From assembly GCF_001457035.1 (NCBI RefSeq), contig NZ_KQ758619.1:489492-553491 (forward strand): a stretch of 64,000 bases of DNA, read 5' to 3'. Origin of the DNA: Fictibacillus enclensis (GTDB taxonomy: Bacteria; Bacillota; Bacilli; Bacillales; Fictibacillaceae). Shown one piece after another: positions 31,571 to 39,684 of this stretch. Both the position numbers and the translations under genes were made by a program. Numbering within the stretch: the first letter of the stretch is position 1; the number at the start of each line of letters is the position of its first letter. The notes beneath the pieces are model-generated. The model made no database searches, was not told the DNA's origin, and was given only the letters and a program-made list of their open reading frames with translations.

Positions 31571-33276
31571 TATCTGACTTTTTCCTTTTGTGGAGCAAGC
31601 AGAAAATCAAAATCACAGCCTTCATCTGCCTGCATGACATGCTTTTGGTAGATGTGTGCATAACCTCTTTGCGCAATAACAGGTGGGCTCCACTGCTGTT
31701 TTCTGTTTGCTAATTCTTCGTCGGAGACTAAAAGTTGAATCCTTCGAGCTTCTACATCCACCTCGATTAGATCGCCTGTTTTAATCAGTCCGATCGGACC
31801 GCCAACAGCTGACTCTGGTGCGACATGAAGAATAACCGTTCCGAATGCCGTTCCGCTCATTCTGGCGTCGGAGATTCGTATCATATCCCTTACCCCCTTT
31901 TTCAGCAAACTCTGTGGAATGGGGAGCATTCCCGCTTCAGGCATGCCTGGTGCACCAACAGGCCCGGCATTTTGAAGAACCAGGATGTCATCTGCTTGTA
32001 CATCTAGTGAAGGATCATCGATCAATTTTTCCAACTCCTGGGTGGATGAGAAAACAACAGCTCTGCCGCGATGGTGAAGAAGTTCTTTTGAGGCTGCTTT
32101 TGGCTTAATCACTGCACCATTCGGGGCAAGATTTCCTTTTAATACAGCGATTCCCCCTTCTTTATGTAGAGGTTGTTCAAACGGATAGATGATGTCCCGA
32201 TAGACGTTCGAGACGGTGACTCCTTCCAGATTTTCTTTTAACGTAGTTCCAGTTACGGTTAATTCATACACATTTAAAATCGATTCCAATTCTTTCAAAA
32301 CAGCAGGTGCTCCACCAGCTTTATAGAAATCCTCCATCTGGTATTTTCCTGCTGGACGCAGGTTTGCAATAAACGGTGTAGTTCTGCTTAATTGGTCAAA
32401 ACGCTCAAGGGGCAGCTTAATTCCGAGCCTTCCTGCAATGGCGATCAAGTGGATCACTGCATTGGTCGAACCGCCTACCGCCATCAGTGCTCTGATGGCA
32501 TTATCAAACGTGTTCTCAGTCATAATCTGGGAGGGCTTTATTCCCTTGATCGTTAGCTCTACAATTTTTTTGCCTGTGTCCATTGCATGCTTCAGCCGTC
32601 TGTTATGAGTAGCTGGTATAGCGGCCCCTCCAGGCAGCATCATTCCCAGTGCTTCGGCGCAAACGGCCATCGTGCTGGCGCTGCCCATGACCATACAGTG
32701 CCCGGCAGTAGGAGCTAATTCTTTATTGATGGCATCCTTTTCTTGTTCTGATATGCTGCCTCCTCGAAATTCTTGCCAAAAGAAACGGCAATCCGAACAG
32801 GCGCCCAGTGTTCTGCCTTCATATTCACCATTGTTCATGGGGCCCCCTGTAATCATAATGGAGGGAATATCCGCGCTGGCCGCTCCCATTAACTGAGAGG
32901 GGGTGACCTTATCACAGCCCCCTACTAAAACAACGCCGTCGATGGGCTGTGCCCGTATCATTTCTTCCGTATCCATGGCTGCCAGGTTCCGGTAGAGCAT
33001 TGTTGTTGGGCTTGTATTTATTTCACCTAGCGAAATGGTAGGAAACTCCAGTGGGATTCCTCCGGCCATTAGCACGCCCTTTTTAACAGCTTCAATAAGA
33101 GGGCCGATATGAGTATGACACCGGTTAATCTCACTTTTCGTATTGCAAATGCCGATTACGGGTTTTTTGAAATCCTCTTGATCAAAACCTAAATGTCTGT
33201 TGAATGCCTGACGAATAAACTCACTAAAGCCTGGATCGCCATAAGAGGTAAGTTTTTTGTTGTTTTCACTTTTCAA
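31570..33276 (-). CDS. IlvD/Edd-family sugar-acid dehydratase
   Basis: 568 residues. Fe-S ligand cysteines are seen in IGICNTKSEINRCHTHI, VVLVGGCDKVTPSQLMGAAS and TAGHCMVMGSASTMAVCAEA. Also GRTLGACSDCRFFWQEFRGG, MAVGGSTNAVIHLIAIAG, GPVGAPGMPEAGMLPIP and DARMSGTAFGTVILHVAPES. Length and the CSDCRFFWQEF block fit the aldonate (arabonate/xylonate/galactonate-like) group more than acetohydroxyacid dehydratase. It removes water from an aldonic acid to give a 2-keto-3-deoxy acid. A TTG start with AAGGGGTG is likely. Operator C lies 31 bp upstream. Confidence 0.9.
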   Translation of the reverse strand: MKSENNKKLTSYGDPGFSEFIRQAFNRHLGFDQEDFKKPVIGICNTKSEINRCHTHIGPLIEAVKKGVLMAGGIPLEFPTISLGEINTSPTTMLYRNLAAMDTEEMIRAQPIDGVVLVGGCDKVTPSQLMGAASADIPSIMITGGPMNNGEYEGRTLGACSDCRFFWQEFRGGSISEQEKDAINKELAPTAGHCMVMGSASTMAVCAEALGMMLPGGAAIPATHNRRLKHAMDTGKKIVELTIKGIKPSQIMTENTFDNAIRALMAVGGSTNAVIHLIAIAGRLGIKLPLERFDQLSRTTPFIANLRPAGKYQMEDFYKAGGAPAVLKELESILNVYELTVTGTTLKENLEGVTVSNVYRDIIYPFEQPLHKEGGIAVLKGNLAPNGAVIKPKAASKELLHHRGRAVVFSSTQELEKLIDDPSLDVQADDILVLQNAGPVGAPGMPEAGMLPIPQSLLKKGVRDMIRISDARMSGTAFGTVILHVAPESAVGGPIGLIKTGDLIEVDVEARRIQLLVSDEELANRKQQWSPPVIAQRGYAHIYQKHVMQADEGCDFDFLLAPQKEKVR

Positions 33277-33306
33277 ACCTTAACACCCCTTTTTAATTAA
33301 TTAATA

Positions 33307-33317
33307 TGGTATGACCA
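33307..33317. promoter_or_regulatory. GntR-type operator, site C
   Basis: TGGTATGACCA, one base off the strict palindrome, 31 bp before the IlvD/Edd gene start. Confidence 0.65.
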
Positions 33318-33486
33318 ATTTAATTTCGAATATTGTAACAAAACTAACGATAGCATGTAAGAAAGTGTTTTTCAATCCTTAATTAACGAAGAAATTTAGT
33401 AAATAAACATGTTGACAAAATTTTCAGACTTATAATACACTTAATTCATGGTAATTGTTGTCTGGAAAGGGATCTTTTATTCTAAA

Positions 33487-33497
33487 TGGTCAGACCA
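33487..33497. promoter_or_regulatory. GntR-type operator, site D
   Basis: TGGTCAGACCA with ATATG flanks as at site A, 39 bp before the LarA-like gene; it should govern the long operon 33536-41190. Confidence 0.75.
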
Positions 33498-33535
33498 TAT
33501 GAATATAATAAGTTATTCCGGTTAGGAGGGTGCTT

Positions 33536-34819
33536 ATGCTTGAGCTTTTTGAGATTAAACAGAATTTTGCTTCTCCGTCTCTATCCCTCACTTTATTGAA
33601 AACAAAAATAGAAAAGGAAATGGATAGGCTTTTGTCCAACACACACTTGTCTGCAAATGCTTCGGTTGCTATTACTGCAGGCAGCAGGGGAATTACCAAC
33701 ATTGCATTTATTTTTAAGGTGATCGTGAAAGTTCTGCAGGATAGAGGTTTATCTCCTTTTCTGGTACCCGCGATGGGCAGTCATGGCGGAGCAACGGCAG
33801 AAGGCCAAATCGAAGTATTGGAACACTTGGGCATTACGGAGCAAACCATCGGTGCACCGATCCGTTCGTCAATGAATGTAGACTACATAGGTGAAACCAA
33901 TAATGGAACTCCGGTTTATATGGATCAGCATTCATTTTCTGCCGATGGAATTATCGTTGTAAATCGTATTAAAGCCCATACTGCTTTCCGTGGAAAGGTA
34001 GAAAGCGGCCTAAGTAAAATGATTGCGATTGGTCTCGGAAAGATTAAAGGGGCGACATTTATTCATCAAGGCGGGGCTTTGAAAATGGCTGAAACAATTG
34101 AAAGCGTATCCAAAATGGCTTTGAAGCAATCTCCGATTCTTTTTGGCTTAGGCATTATAGAGAATGGATACGACGAAACAGCTGATCTTGTTGGGGTGAC
34201 GAAGGAGGAATGGCATCAGAAAGAGACTGAACTCCTGGCTTGGTCAAAAACAATGATGCCCAGTCTTCCCGTTGACGATATTGATCTATTGATTGTGGAA
34301 GAAATGGGCAAGTGCTTTAGCGGAACAGGAATGGATCCAAATATTATCGGAAGGTGGCGCATCCAGGGTGTGCAGGAGCCAGAGCGTCCCACGATCAAAC
34401 GGATTGCCGTCCTGGATCTGGCCGATCAATCATTTGGAAATGCCCAAGGTGTGGGCCTTGCCGACTTTATGACAGACGCATTATTTAAGAAGATAGACAG
34501 GAAATCCACGTATACGAATGCATTAACGAGTACCTACCTCCAAAGAGCCATGCTCCCTTTCATCTACGCCACAGAAGAAGAAGCCATCAGGACTGCTGTT
34601 CAAAGCTTGGGACCACAGGTAGACAATCATAAACTGAGGATCGTCCAGATCCCCAATACACTCCATTTAGGCAGAGTCATTGTATCAAAGAGCATTATCG
34701 AAGAACTCAAACAAACGAACAAATCATTCGATATCATCCGTCAGTTCAGAATGGAATTTAATGAGGTTGGCCATCTTCAATTCAAAATCACCCGTCATAA
34801 AGTAAAGGAGGTTTTGTAG
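33536..34819 (+). CDS. LarA homologue (nickel-pincer-type racemase/epimerase family, DUF2088)
   Basis: 427 residues. Conserved blocks: ITAGSRGI, FLVPAMGSHGGATAEGQIEV, NRIKAHTAFRGKVESGLSKM (His and Lys where LarA holds the nickel-pincer cofactor), LGKIKGATFIHQGG and a C-terminal domain. Homologues interconvert C2 stereoisomers of lactate, malate, phenyllactate or gluconate. Beside a split UxaA-like lyase and an aldonate dehydratase, a sugar-acid 2-epimerase is a good guess. larB/C/E cofactor genes are not in the window, so the cofactor must be made elsewhere or the protein is cofactor-free. ATG 33536 follows TTAGGAGGG; the GTG at 33530 is inside that site. Confidence 0.8.
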   Translation: MLELFEIKQNFASPSLSLTLLKTKIEKEMDRLLSNTHLSANASVAITAGSRGITNIAFIFKVIVKVLQDRGLSPFLVPAMGSHGGATAEGQIEVLEHLGITEQTIGAPIRSSMNVDYIGETNNGTPVYMDQHSFSADGIIVVNRIKAHTAFRGKVESGLSKMIAIGLGKIKGATFIHQGGALKMAETIESVSKMALKQSPILFGLGIIENGYDETADLVGVTKEEWHQKETELLAWSKTMMPSLPVDDIDLLIVEEMGKCFSGTGMDPNIIGRWRIQGVQEPERPTIKRIAVLDLADQSFGNAQGVGLADFMTDALFKKIDRKSTYTNALTSTYLQRAMLPFIYATEEEAIRTAVQSLGPQVDNHKLRIVQIPNTLHLGRVIVSKSIIEELKQTNKSFDIIRQFRMEFNEVGHLQFKITRHKVKEVL

Positions 34820-35124
34820 TGGAAAAGATTGCTGCACAACGAAAGAAGTCCATTTTAGTCATTGATCCCGCTGATAATGTGGCGATTGCTTTGAAAGATT
34901 TGAAAAAAGGAGAACAGTGCTTCGTGGATGGAAGTGATCCGCCTGAATGGATTCCCCTTTTGGATGATATTCCATTCGGGCATAAACTAGCCATTCGAAC
35001 GATGGAGAAAAATGAAAGCGTTTTAAAATACGGAGAAGAAATTGGAAGAATGAAAACGTCCGTAAATAAAGGCGGATGGATTCATACTCACAATTTGTAC
35101 TGTGAAAGGGGAGGTGGAAAATGA
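34819..35124 (+). CDS. UxaA-family small subunit (SAF domain; SuyA/altronate dehydratase N-domain type)
   Basis: 101 residues, a single SAF domain: SILVIDPADNVAIALKDLKK, DDIPFGHKLAIRTMEKNESV, LKYGEEIGRMKTSVNKGGWI and HTHN at the end. In altronate and galactarate dehydratases this domain is fused to the core; in sulfolactate lyase (SuyAB) and some sugar-acid lyases it is a separate subunit, as here. GTG start with AAAGGAGG upstream; it overlaps both neighbours (by 1 and 4 bp). Confidence 0.88.
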   Translation: MEKIAAQRKKSILVIDPADNVAIALKDLKKGEQCFVDGSDPPEWIPLLDDIPFGHKLAIRTMEKNESVLKYGEEIGRMKTSVNKGGWIHTHNLYCERGGGK

Positions 35125-36290
35125 ACGATACATTTAAGGGATTTCTTCGCAATGATGGGAAAGTTGGTGTCCGGAATCATATTGCCATTATTCCATCTGT
35201 ATTTTGTTCAGCAAAGGTAGCTGAACGAATAGCCTATCAAGTGCCTGGCTGTGTTTATTTCAGACATCCTGTCGGCTGCAGCCAAGTGGGTGAAGATTTG
35301 GAAATAACAGCAAAAACCCTGATCTCGATCGGGAAGAATCCAAACTTTGCCGGAGTCGTCGTCGTAGGGCTGGGGTGCGAGCGGTTTTCACCTTATGAAT
35401 TAGCCGAAGGTATCGCTCCTGCCAATAAAATGCTGGAGACGGTTGTTATCCAGAAAGAAGGCGATTCATTGGCCGCCATTCAAAAAGGAAGCAGGATTGC
35501 AAGAGAGATGCAACAGATTGCCTCAAGACAGGTAAGAGAAGAAGTTCCTGTAAGTGAATTGACGATCGGATTAAATTGCGGAGGATCGGATATGACATCT
35601 GGACTCATTGCCAACCCGGCTCTCGGGCATGCATCCGATCGTTTGGTGAAAAACGGTGGTACTTCCTTGTTGAGTGAAATCACAGAATTGCTGGGAACAG
35701 AAGAGATACTGGCAAGAAGAGCTGTGAATGCTGAAGTTTCAAATGACATTCTCGAAACCGTGCGACGTACGGAAGAAAAGTTATTTAGACAAACACAACA
35801 ATCAAGCAACATAGAACGGACACATCTCATTTCAAAAGGAAACTACGATGGCGGTTTATCCAGTGTGGTTGAAAAATCATTGGGCAGCATGAAGAAATCC
35901 GGTAAAGCCAGTTTCAGTGGTGTGGTCTCTTATGGAGAACAACCAAAATCAAAGGGGTTATACTTGCTTGATTCACCTGGCCATGATGGAGAAGTTTCAA
36001 CAGGACAAGTTGCAGCTGGTGCCCAAATGATTCTTTTTCCTACAGGAAGAGGTACACCAACAGGGTTTCCAGGAGTTCCGGTCATTAAAATCACTGGTAA
36101 TCCAAACACGTATCAACGTATGCAGGAAAATATTGATATCAATGCTGGTGAAGTCCTATTAGGTAATCAAACGTTAGAAGAAATGGGAGAGGGGATTTAT
36201 CAAGAGATTATAGAAGTCGCATCCGGAAAACAGGTAAAAGCAGAAATATTGGGTCATGATGAACAGTTTTGCGTTACGCGTCTTCCGTGA
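35121..36290 (+). CDS. UxaA-family large subunit (SuyB/altronate dehydratase core type)
   Basis: 389 residues: GKVGVRNHIAIIPSVFCSAK, HPVGCSQVGEDLEITAKTLI, GVVVVGLGCERFSPYELAEG, LTIGLNCGGSDMTSGLIANP, DSPGHDGEVSTGQVAAGAQM, FPTGRGTPTGFPGVPVIKIT. Cysteines in VGCSQ, LGCER and NCGGSD are those expected to bind the metal or Fe-S cluster. With the small subunit it forms a lyase/dehydratase removing water, or sulfite in the sulfolactate case, from a 2-hydroxy acid. Ldh-type dehydrogenase and a Tct transporter also occur in sulfolactate loci, so both options stay open. Confidence 0.88.
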   Translation: MNDTFKGFLRNDGKVGVRNHIAIIPSVFCSAKVAERIAYQVPGCVYFRHPVGCSQVGEDLEITAKTLISIGKNPNFAGVVVVGLGCERFSPYELAEGIAPANKMLETVVIQKEGDSLAAIQKGSRIAREMQQIASRQVREEVPVSELTIGLNCGGSDMTSGLIANPALGHASDRLVKNGGTSLLSEITELLGTEEILARRAVNAEVSNDILETVRRTEEKLFRQTQQSSNIERTHLISKGNYDGGLSSVVEKSLGSMKKSGKASFSGVVSYGEQPKSKGLYLLDSPGHDGEVSTGQVAAGAQMILFPTGRGTPTGFPGVPVIKITGNPNTYQRMQENIDINAGEVLLGNQTLEEMGEGIYQEIIEVASGKQVKAEILGHDEQFCVTRLP

Positions 36291-36329
36291 AGACGTCTTA
36301 AATTAAAAAAACTGAGGGGTGTCATTGAA

Positions 36330-37322
36330 ATGAAAAAGTTACTGTCAATGGTATTGATCATGGTTTTACTGCTTGCAGGTTGTGCCGGCAACAAAGCTTC
36401 TTCAGGATCAAGTAAAGGGGGTTCCGGAAATGCCAAGGGGTATCCTAAAAAGGCAATTAACGTTATTGTTGCCTATGAAGCGGGAGGAGGGACGGATTCT
36501 GGTGCCAGAATCATGCTGCCCTATGTCGAAAAAGAACTGGGTGTTCCTCTAAACGTGGTGAACAAGCCTGGAGGTGGAGGATGGATCGGCTGGTCTCAAC
36601 TGGCCAATGCCAAGCCGGATGGCTATACGATCGGCTACATTAATACGCCAAACTTTATGACAGGTTACCTTGACCCGAAGTTTAAACGAAAAGAAAATCT
36701 TGAAAGCTTTACACCCATTGCCAATCATGTAACCGATCCAGGTGCCATCGCTATTCGTGCCGATGAGAAAAGATTTACCAATATAAAGGAATTGGTGGAT
36801 TATGCCAAAAAGAAAAGATTAACAGCAACTTCTACAGGAGTAGGCAGTGATGATCATTATGCCTCTTTAAAAATGAACGACCAGTTAGGTACCAAGTTTG
36901 AGCCAGTACAAAATAAGGGTTCAGCAGAGAGCGTAACTTCCGTCCTTGGCGGACATGTGGACGTCCTGTTCGCTAACGTAGGAGAACTTATGAGTCTTCA
37001 TAAAGAAGGAAAGATCAAGATCATTGGTGTGATGAATAAAGAAAGATCTACTTTTCTCCCAAAGGTCCCGACATTGGAGGAAAGCGGATATAAAGTGTAT
37101 TCTTGGTCGGCACGCGGACTGGCGGCTCCAAAAGGTATAGATCCGGAACAGCTGAAAGTTCTTCAAGAGGCATTTGAAAAGGGGATAAAAAATAAAGAAC
37201 AAGTAGAGAAGATGGGTAAATTAGGGCTCCAGGTTCAATATCTGGGTGGCCAAGACTATAAACATCTGCTGCAGAGTGATGAAGACGAGGTTAAAAAACT
37301 TGGCAAGCTGCTGGGCTGGTAA
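36330..37322 (+). CDS. tctC: TctC-type solute-binding lipoprotein (tripartite tricarboxylate transporter)
   Basis: 330 residues. Signal peptide with lipobox LLAGC (Cys18), then a Ser/Gly linker. Core motifs: AINVIVAYEAGGGTDSGARI, VVNKPGGGGWIGWSQLANAK, PDGYTIGYINTP, FTPIANHVTDPGAIAIRAD, DVLFANVGELMSLHKEGKIK, PKVPTLEESGY. It captures a carboxylic acid outside the membrane for TctAB. TTT-family members take citrate, sugar acids, sulfolactate or terephthalate. A few genes separate it from tctB and tctA in the same operon. Confidence 0.92.
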   Translation: MKKLLSMVLIMVLLLAGCAGNKASSGSSKGGSGNAKGYPKKAINVIVAYEAGGGTDSGARIMLPYVEKELGVPLNVVNKPGGGGWIGWSQLANAKPDGYTIGYINTPNFMTGYLDPKFKRKENLESFTPIANHVTDPGAIAIRADEKRFTNIKELVDYAKKKRLTATSTGVGSDDHYASLKMNDQLGTKFEPVQNKGSAESVTSVLGGHVDVLFANVGELMSLHKEGKIKIIGVMNKERSTFLPKVPTLEESGYKVYSWSARGLAAPKGIDPEQLKVLQEAFEKGIKNKEQVEKMGKLGLQVQYLGGQDYKHLLQSDEDEVKKLGKLLGW

Positions 37323-37358
37323 GACTGGGCAGCATCTAAAACGAATGGAGGCAAAGAT

Positions 37359-38339
37359 GTGGGTTCGATCGTCATTTACTTTGATCGTGTTTTTCCAGCG
37401 TTTGAAAAAATCATCTACGAACACCTGCCATCTGGATTCAAACTATTATTCTGGCATGACCTTGATGAAAATGAGAGAGAACAGTACCTGCCACAAGCTG
37501 ACTACTTGATCGTAGCCACAGAAAAGATCGGAGAAGAAATTTTATCCCTCGCGAAGAATGCAAAGCTGATACAAAAAACAGGAATTGGTGTAGACAACAT
37601 TGATCTTGAAGCAGCAAAGAAGTACGCCATACCTGTTGCCAATACTCCCGGTGCAAATTCTTCCGGAGTGGCAGAGCTTACCATCCTGCTGATTTTAGCT
37701 CTTTATCGTAAGCTGCCACTTCTGAACAGCGAAACCAAAAAAGGGAATTGGTTAATGTGGGAGTTGCGTCCTTACTCGTATGAGATGGAAGGAAAGACCC
37801 ACGGGTTCATCGGGTTTGGGAATATTGGCAGGGAAACAGCGAAGCGATCGAAGGTATTTGGAACGAACATTGTCTACTTTGACCAATACCGCTTAAATCC
37901 AGAGATAGAAGAGGAACTTCAAGCAGAGTATTGGCCATTAGAAAGGGTTCTCAGGGGTTCGGATATTATTAGCCTTCATCTTCCACTGCTTACGGAAACG
38001 AAGGGGTTAATCGGAAAAAAACAACTTTCCATGATGAAAGAGAACGCTGTTCTTATTAATGTGTCAAGAGGCGGAATCGTTGATGAAGGGGAATTATATC
38101 AGGCTCTTCATGCAAATACGATAGCCGGGGCAGGAATTGATGTATGGGAAAAAGAGCCGGCTGGGATGGACAATCCTCTTTTCACCTTGGAAAATGTTAT
38201 TGCTACCCCGCATATTGGGGCAGGGACAAGAGATACGCTGAATCGGGTTCTGGCTACTGCCTTCCAAAACACTGCTAGAGTCGAACAGGGATACCAGGCA
38301 AATCACCTCGTACTGGACCCTGCAAAACTAGTTAAGTAA
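37359..38339 (+). CDS. D-isomer-specific 2-hydroxyacid dehydrogenase
   Basis: 326 residues. NAD site THGFIGFGNIGRETAKRSKVF; catalytic Arg in NVSRGGIVDEGEL, Glu in DVWEKEPAG, and His in TPHIGAGTRDTL. It reduces or oxidises 2-hydroxy/2-keto acids such as glyoxylate, hydroxypyruvate or phosphoglycerate-like compounds. The GTG at 37359 follows ATGGAGGCAAAGAT. It probably disposes of the hydroxy acid produced by the hydrolase or lyase of the cluster. Confidence 0.92.
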   Translation: MGSIVIYFDRVFPAFEKIIYEHLPSGFKLLFWHDLDENEREQYLPQADYLIVATEKIGEEILSLAKNAKLIQKTGIGVDNIDLEAAKKYAIPVANTPGANSSGVAELTILLILALYRKLPLLNSETKKGNWLMWELRPYSYEMEGKTHGFIGFGNIGRETAKRSKVFGTNIVYFDQYRLNPEIEEELQAEYWPLERVLRGSDIISLHLPLLTETKGLIGKKQLSMMKENAVLINVSRGGIVDEGELYQALHANTIAGAGIDVWEKEPAGMDNPLFTLENVIATPHIGAGTRDTLNRVLATAFQNTARVEQGYQANHLVLDPAKLVK

Positions 38340-38365
38340 ACCATATTAGGTAGAGGAGAGAGAGT

Positions 38366-39151
38366 ATGAGATTAAATTTAGAAGGAAAGACAGCTCTTGT
38401 CGTAGCTTCAAGTCAGGGACTGGGAAAAGCTATTGCTCAAAAGCTCGTTGAAGAGGGTGCGAACGTGATGTTAACGAGCCGCAATCGAGAAAAACTGCAA
38501 GAGGTTCAACAAGAGCTTCAGAAACTAGGAAATGGGAAAGTCTCGTACTTTCCCTGTGATATAACAAAAGAAGAGAACGTAAAAGAGTTAGTTGCTGCTA
38601 CTAGAAAAACGTTTGGAGATATCCAAATACTGGTCAATAACGCAGGAGGCCCGCCGGGTGGAACGTTTGAAAAATTTGAAGATAGAGATTGGTATCATGC
38701 CTTTGAATTAAATCTCTTAAGTTATATCCGGCTGATTCGGGAAGTGCTGCCAGATTTAAAGAAGGAAGGCGGCAAAATTATAAATATTGCATCCTCTTCT
38801 ATTAAACAACCCATACCAGGGTTAATCCTCTCCAATACATTTCGGTTGGGCGTGCTGGGGCTATCAAAAAGTCTGGCAGAGGAGCTTGCACCGTACAACA
38901 TTCTGGTGAATACAGTTGCACCTGGAAGGATTGCAACAGACCGTGTTGCTTTTCTTGATCAGCTTAAGGCGGATAATCAAGGGACTTCACGTGAGCAAGT
39001 TGAGGAAGCCTCCAAAAAAACAATCCCCCTCGGCCGGTATGGCAAACCTGAAGAGTTTGCTAATTTTGCCACTTTTCTCGTTTCCGAGGCCAATACGTAC
39101 GTTACGGGAAGTTCTTTCCTGATTGATGGCGGGATGGTTAAATCCATTTAG
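38366..39151 (+). CDS. Short-chain dehydrogenase/reductase with atypical active site
   Basis: 261 residues, Rossmann motif ALVVASSQGLGKAIAQKLVE and NNAGG. NIASSSIKQPIPGLILSNTF shows the catalytic Ser region, but where Tyr-x3-Lys is expected the sequence aligns as Ser-Asn-Thr-Phe-Arg. This SNxxR form is known in a sizeable SDR subgroup and suggests a changed mechanism or no oxidoreductase activity. ATVAPGRIATDRV fits C-terminal substrate contact. It could oxidise a 2-keto-3-deoxy acid at C4. GAGAGAG precedes the ATG. Confidence 0.88.
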   Translation: MRLNLEGKTALVVASSQGLGKAIAQKLVEEGANVMLTSRNREKLQEVQQELQKLGNGKVSYFPCDITKEENVKELVAATRKTFGDIQILVNNAGGPPGGTFEKFEDRDWYHAFELNLLSYIRLIREVLPDLKKEGGKIINIASSSIKQPIPGLILSNTFRLGVLGLSKSLAEELAPYNILVNTVAPGRIATDRVAFLDQLKADNQGTSREQVEEASKKTIPLGRYGKPEEFANFATFLVSEANTYVTGSSFLIDGGMVKSI

Positions 39152-39222
39152 GAGCTGCAAGGTTTCCTTCATTATTTTAAGTCAAAGGATGTTTAAAATC
39201 TTAAAAATGGCAGGTGGATCTC

Positions 39223-39672
39223 ATGAAAAATCTAAACGTATGGGTAGGTATTTTTCTTCTTCTGTTTGCAGGGTTGATTTTCTATTTTGCTCTTTCGTAT
39301 GACTATTACAGCAATATAGGACCTGGTCCAGGACTATTTCCGATTTGGTTGAGCGGCCTGCTGCTTATTCTTTCCATTATGTATATTGTAAGCGCTTTTA
39401 AAAAGGACGAGATTCGTTTTTCTGAAGTATTTCCAAAAGGAGCACAACGGAATAAAATCCTTAGAATTTTAGGGTCCATCCTTTTGTTCATCCTGATTTC
39501 TCCTTACGCAGGATTTACACTTTCAGGAACAGTTGTTTTGTGTATTTTGTTCATAGGAGAAATGAAGTGGTACACAGCAGTCGGTACATCCGTAGTAACT
39601 ACAGTCGTTGTATTTCTCATCTTTAATACATTCTTAGGTGTTCCATTACCTATGAATGCATTTGGATGGTAA
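39223..39672 (+). CDS. tctB: TctB small membrane subunit
   Basis: 149 residues with four membrane helices: WVGIFLLLFAGLIFYFALSY, FPIWLSGLLLILSIMYIVSA, LGSILLFILISPYAGFTLSG and TVVVFLIFNTFLGVPLPMNA. The GPGPGLFPIW turn is typical of TctB. It stabilises TctA. ATG 39223 follows GGCAGGTGG; the GTG at 39214 is less likely. Confidence 0.88.
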   Translation: MKNLNVWVGIFLLLFAGLIFYFALSYDYYSNIGPGPGLFPIWLSGLLLILSIMYIVSAFKKDEIRFSEVFPKGAQRNKILRILGSILLFILISPYAGFTLSGTVVLCILFIGEMKWYTAVGTSVVTTVVVFLIFNTFLGVPLPMNAFGW

Positions 39673-39684
39673 GGAGGCAGACGA

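Noticed and set aside
31570..33276. ilvD of branched-chain amino acid synthesis
   Set aside because: Context is catabolic, under the GntR-type operator, and sequence blocks fit aldonate dehydratases better.
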